A stretch of DNA of 11,272 nt from CALSPH01 sp041690035 (GTDB lineage Bacteria > Bacteroidota > Bacteroidia > NS11-12g > UBA955): NCBI GenBank assembly GCA_041690035.1, contig JBDNFC010000100.1, forward strand, positions 1 to 11,272, written 5' to 3'. A program made the position numbers and the translations under genes. Below, piece after piece: positions 8,754 through 11,272 of this stretch (positions are counted from its first letter, which is position 1; the number at the start of each line of letters is the position of its first letter). A model generated the notes under the pieces. That model was not told where the DNA came from. It searched no databases and was given only the letters and a program-made list of their open reading frames with translations.

Positions 8754-9220
8754 TTATTCGTACTTGTACCTAAATTCATTTTTGTAGGTTACAGAAGCAA
8801 CCAACAGTCATTTAAATAGGGCTTCACCAAAGTATCTGCGGTTAAATTTATAGCAGAATTCATCTAAATAGTTTTGAAGGAATTCTGGCTTGATACTATG
8901 GTAGCTGATAGGTAATTGTAATTTAGCATTGCTAATGGCAATATGAACCCATGGCAAAACTTCACCTACTTTTTCTTTAGGTATCACCTGTGTGATGTGT
9001 TTGGGGATGTAATCTTTCAGTTCCACAAAAGAGGTAGAATGATTTGTATCTACTGATGTTGCATTAGATGCCAATTCCTATATGTGCATATTTATAGATT
9101 CCTTTCTAAGATTATCTATTACCCTCATCTTTAAATAGCCTACCCTACTGGGCTTTTGACCTTTCTTGGGTGATGCTACTACTTCACTTCCTGCCATTAC
9201 CAACACTTTAGATTTTTTCT
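8754..9220 (-). pseudogene. IS1595/ISXO2-like transposase, C-terminal remnant
   Basis: One minus-strand frame reads through from about 9220 to a TAA at 8756-8754, interrupted by TAG at 9080-9078 and TGA at 8810-8808. It contains SKVLVMAGSEVV, then KPSRVGYLKMRVIDNL, then EVLPWVHIAISNAK, then PEFLQNYLDEFCYKFNRRYFGEALF, and after the TGA LLVASVTYKNEFRYK. These are the blocks I recognise, from memory, as the C-terminal part of the DDE domain of IS1595-family (ISXO2-like) transposases. The 'WVHIAISNAK' block carries the family's Asn/Lys active-site pair. The TGA probably replaces an Arg (CGA). The N-terminal zinc-finger part and first catalytic Asp are absent, so the gene is dead. An 88-codon open piece (9074-8808) inside it is only the longest stop-free fragment, not a real gene. 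Its 5' end abuts another transposase fragment in the same frame. Confidence 0.8.
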
Positions 9221-9224
9221 TTAC

Positions 9225-9656
9225 AATTATTACTGCCTTGGTTTTCCGTTATTGTGATTAAAAATCAATCGTAAGATTATTAACGCACAACTGCTCTAAA
9301 AACCAATGTTGTAATTTGGGAAAAACCTCTATATTTCTTACTTGAGAAAACTTACCAAAAAACCGACTATAAGTACATTGAATAGGCATTTGTTCCCATC
9401 TAAATATGTTTTGAAGAACTTTGTCATACCTTAGCCAGTCACTATGAATATAACGACTTGCCCCTGTCCATATTCCTAACCAAAAAGATTAAATAATATG
9501 GGTAGGATTAAACCCTCGGTGAGAACCTGGAAATGGCAAATTTAGATCCGATAAAAACACTCGGATGCCTGTCTGATCTATAAAGCGTTCTATTAAACTC
9601 ATACCACCAAAGGGAGTAACTTGCTTATCTGAATATTCTATTGGTAAATTAACCAT
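9225..9656 (-). pseudogene. IS1380-like transposase, N-terminal remnant
   Basis: From an ATG at 9656-9654 the minus strand reads VNLPIEYSDKQVTPFGGM, then IERFIDQTGIR, then LNLPFPGSHRGFNPTHII, a TAA at 9491-9489, then SFWLGIWTGASRYIH, then YDKVLQNIFRWEQMP, SRFFGKFSQVRN and NNLTIDF. It then hits TAA at 9260-9258 and 9251-9249. Just after, in another frame, ITITENQGSNN resembles the family's 'VITR.GNQEGS' continuation, so a small deletion has removed the residues around the first catalytic Asp. This is the N-terminal third of an IS1380-family transposase, assigned by recalled family pattern. The first stop probably replaces the Glu in 'QIIESFW'. The remaining roughly 300 residues are missing, so it is inactive. 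Confidence 0.75.
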
Positions 9657-9814
9657 TTGGTTTTTTTTATTTTGTCTCCAAATCTAATGATACCAACGCT
9701 TTAGATATTAAGAACTTTTCCTATTGTATAGTGCAGGTTGAAGCCACCAATTTCCATGCTTTCAAAGACATATAATTATTCCATTATCGAATCAGAGACT
9801 CGTTTCTATAGTTC

Positions 9815-9845
9815 ATCGGTAGAACGCTTTGATAACTCTACCGAT
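9815..9845. repeat. perfect 9-bp inverted repeat (hairpin)
   Basis: ATCGGTAGA at 9815-9823 pairs perfectly with TCTACCGAT at 9837-9845 around a 13-base loop. The stem has four G-C pairs, much stronger than anything else in this AT-rich stretch. Its right arm runs directly into the 9845-9864 repeat arm. It is not followed by a T-run on either strand, so it does not look like an intrinsic terminator. Confidence 0.7.
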
Positions 9846-9981
9846 AGGGATTAACCCAAAATTGCTGAACCTATCATTAAATATGAAACGAAGGAAATGG
9901 ATTAAACGAATTTGAACCAATACTCAAGATTTTAACTGGCCTTTTGCACTAACTTAAAATCCCTAATGACAATTTTGGGTT
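9845..9981. repeat. two-part inverted repeat with swapped halves
   Basis: The left arm is TAGGGATT (9845-9852) directly followed by AACCCAAAATTG (9853-9864). The right side carries the exact reverse complements of both blocks, AATCCCTA (9958-9965) and CAATTTTGGGTT (9970-9981), but in the opposite order to a simple palindrome and separated by four bases. The blocks are 8 and 12 bp with no mismatch. They may be remains of insertion-sequence ends rearranged by repeated insertion or deletion. Confidence 0.55.
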
Positions 9982-10111
9982 TATGAAGTTGGGGCGCTTT
10001 TTTAGAAACATGAATTCATCCAACCTAATATTGACTATGGTAAGAAATTTTTTTATAAGTTTGTTGATTCAACTAATTATTGACAGCAGTTTTTAGCAAA
10101 AAAACCATTTA

Positions 10112-11272
10112 TTAACCAGTAATTGCTGCCACACCTGGCAAGGTTTTACCCTCAAAATATTTTAGCAATGCTCCACCACCTGTAGATACATAAGAAACCC
10201 TATTTGTATAATTAAACTTCGCAATAGCAGCTGCGCTATCTCCACCACCGATTAAGCTAAAAGAACCTTTTTCTGTAGCGGATACAACAGCATCTGCTAC
10301 TGCTTTTGTTCCTTGGGCAAAAGATTTCATTTCAAATACGCCCATTGGTCCATTCCACAATATCGTTTTACTCTCTGCCAATAAGTTGGCACAATCTTTT
10401 TGCGCGACAGGACCTATATCTAATCCCATCCAATTAGGTGGTATGTTATTACTATCTGACAGCAGTGTATTTGCATCTGCGCTATACTTATCTGCTATTA
10501 TACTGTCCTTTGGCAACAAAATTTTAACCCCTTTTTTTGCTGCCTTTGCTAATATTTCTAGAGTAAGTTCTAGGCGCTCATCTTCACACAAGGAATTGCC
10601 TATACTACCCCCTAGGGCTTTAATAAAAGTATAGGCCATGCCACCACCAATAATAATGTTGTCTGCAAAATCTAGCAAATGATCTATTATTAGTATTTTA
10701 TCTGATACCTTAGCACCACCAATAATTGCAGTCATTGGATGAATTGGGTTTAAAAGGATTTTTTGTGCATTGGCAAGTTCTGACTCCATAAGATAGCCAA
10801 AACATTTTTGATTATCAAAAAACTTAGCCATAATGGCAGTGCTTGCATGTGCCCTATGTGCTGCGCCAAAAGCATCATTTACATAAAAGTCGCCCAAGGA
10901 TGCTAATTTTGCTGCAAAATCTATATCTCCCTGCATCTCTTGTTCATAAAATCTTAAATTCTCTAAAAGGAGTATTTCTCCTGCTTGCAAAGTATCGGCC
11001 ATTTTTTTGGTCTCAATACTTATTGCATCATCGGCAAACTTTACAGGTTTTTTGAGCAATTGGCTTAAATGTTTCAGGATATGCTTTAAACTATATTTTT
11101 CTGATGGCTTGCCTTTTGGTCTCCCTAAATGCGACATTAAGATTACCGCACCGCCATCAGCCATTATTTTCTGAATAGTTGGAATTGCTTTTCTAATTCT
11201 GTTGTCATCGGTAATATTATAATCAGCATCAAAAGGCACATTAAAATCTACTCTCACGCAAACTTTTTTGCC
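10112..11272 (-). CDS. pgk: phosphoglycerate kinase (N-terminus cut by window edge)
   Basis: This cytosolic glycolytic enzyme transfers phosphate between 1,3-bisphosphoglycerate and ADP, making ATP and 3-phosphoglycerate. The frame is open to the window edge: before the internal GTG at 11257 there are five more codons reading GKKVC, which fit the family's 'GK.VLVRVDFNVP' start region. About ten residues and the true start therefore lie beyond 11272, and GTG 11257 is not the start. Visible motifs in order are RVDFNVP, SHLGRPKG, LLENLRFYE, NDAFGAAHRAHAST, GGAKVSDK, GGGMAYTFIKALGG, WNGPMGVFE, IGGGDSAAA and STGGGALLKYFEG. Substrate-binding basic residues and the C-terminal nucleotide-binding glycine loops are all present. 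The C-terminus is complete. The gene is intact as far as visible, with the IS debris region downstream. Confidence 0.97.
   Translation of the reverse strand, partial: GKKVCVRVDFNVPFDADYNITDDNRIRKAIPTIQKIMADGGAVILMSHLGRPKGKPSEKYSLKHILKHLSQLLKKPVKFADDAISIETKKMADTLQAGEILLLENLRFYEQEMQGDIDFAAKLASLGDFYVNDAFGAAHRAHASTAIMAKFFDNQKCFGYLMESELANAQKILLNPIHPMTAIIGGAKVSDKILIIDHLLDFADNIIIGGGMAYTFIKALGGSIGNSLCEDERLELTLEILAKAAKKGVKILLPKDSIIADKYSADANTLLSDSNNIPPNWMGLDIGPVAQKDCANLLAESKTILWNGPMGVFEMKSFAQGTKAVADAVVSATEKGSFSLIGGGDSAAAIAKFNYTNRVSYVSTGGGALLKYFEGKTLPGVAAITG

Larger units (their letters stand above)
9657..10111. other. noncoding region with inverted repeats, probable IS debris
   Basis: This stretch lies between the IS1380-like remnant and the end of phosphoglycerate kinase. 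I find no convincing gene. Minus-strand open pieces are very short (a 20-codon frame starting MFLKKRPN ends at about 9949). It contains a perfect 9-bp hairpin (9815-9845), a pair of rearranged inverted arms (9845-9864 and 9958-9981) and a 10-bp palindrome, ATGAATTCAT (10010-10019). Being upstream of a transposase fragment, it is a likely place for the IS left end and promoter, but I cannot fix the element's boundary or a target-site duplication. Confidence 0.5.

Noticed and set aside
8808..9074. An intact 88-aa gene starting at TTG 9074
   Set aside because: The same frame shows transposase homology both upstream of the TAG at 9080 and downstream of the TGA at 8808, so it is a stop-free fragment of a pseudogene.
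9805..9845. A tRNA-like segment: TA, then GTTC, ATCGGTA, GAAC looks like a perfect D-arm, and the preceding GTTTCTA has an exact complement TAGAAAC at 10003-10009
   Set aside because: There is no matching anticodon stem after the D-arm look-alike, no T-arm (GGTTCRA) before 10003, and the distance is far too long for a tRNA. At best it is a fragment or chance.
10089..10105. A GTTTTT/AAAAAC stem just after the end of phosphoglycerate kinase as its terminator
   Set aside because: It has six base pairs with only one G-C pair, and no T-run follows on the minus strand, so I cannot support it as a terminator.
8754..10111. A CRISPR array, toxin-antitoxin pair or defence system in the gene-poor region
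   Set aside because: There are no regularly spaced direct repeats and no pair of small intact genes. The recognisable coding traces are transposase fragments.
11255..11257. GTG at 11257 as the start of phosphoglycerate kinase
   Set aside because: The frame stays open to the window edge with codons reading GKKVC, which match the family's conserved region before RVDFNVP, so the true start is outside the window.

Overview
The window looks like a chromosomal segment of a Bacteroidota organism, probably from the Chitinophagales/Sphingobacteriales side. It is AT-rich. It carries two proteins with type IX secretion system (T9SS) C-terminal sorting tails, a TonB-dependent receptor, TAnnTTTG-like promoter elements and no Shine-Dalgarno sequences. 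The two transposase remnants resemble IS1380 and IS1595 families as they occur in Bacteroidota. Lineage is inferred from gene content, not from a marker search.

Layout. Positions 1-110 hold the last 35 codons of an upstream T9SS cargo protein. Positions 197-5809 (+) encode a giant (about 1850-1870 aa) secreted, cysteine-paired Ig/PKD-like repeat protein with its own T9SS sorting domain and a non-ATG start. A short gap leads to 5842-6369 (+), a complete 3-hydroxyanthranilate 3,4-dioxygenase (nbaC). A 307-bp convergent gap, with an AT-rich hairpin right after nbaC, separates it from a TonB-dependent outer-membrane receptor at 6677-8686 (-). Upstream of the receptor, 8754-9656 (-) is a graveyard of two insertion sequences: the C-terminal third of an IS1595/ISXO2-like transposase joined to the N-terminal third of an IS1380-like transposase, both broken by stop codons. 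Positions 9657-10111 are noncoding and contain several inverted repeats, probably IS-end debris. The right edge (10112-11272, -) is phosphoglycerate kinase, complete at the C-terminus but missing roughly its first ten residues.

How the parts fit. The genes do not form one pathway. The two T9SS cargo proteins suggest a surface-adhesion or surface-protein neighbourhood. nbaC (kynurenine route to quinolinate/NAD) and pgk (glycolysis) are housekeeping metabolism, and the receptor imports an unidentified ligand. I see no convincing undescribed multi-gene system. The points most worth a second look are the fused IS remnants next to the receptor promoter, the rearranged inverted repeats at 9815-9981, and the non-ATG start and long repeat array of the giant surface protein.
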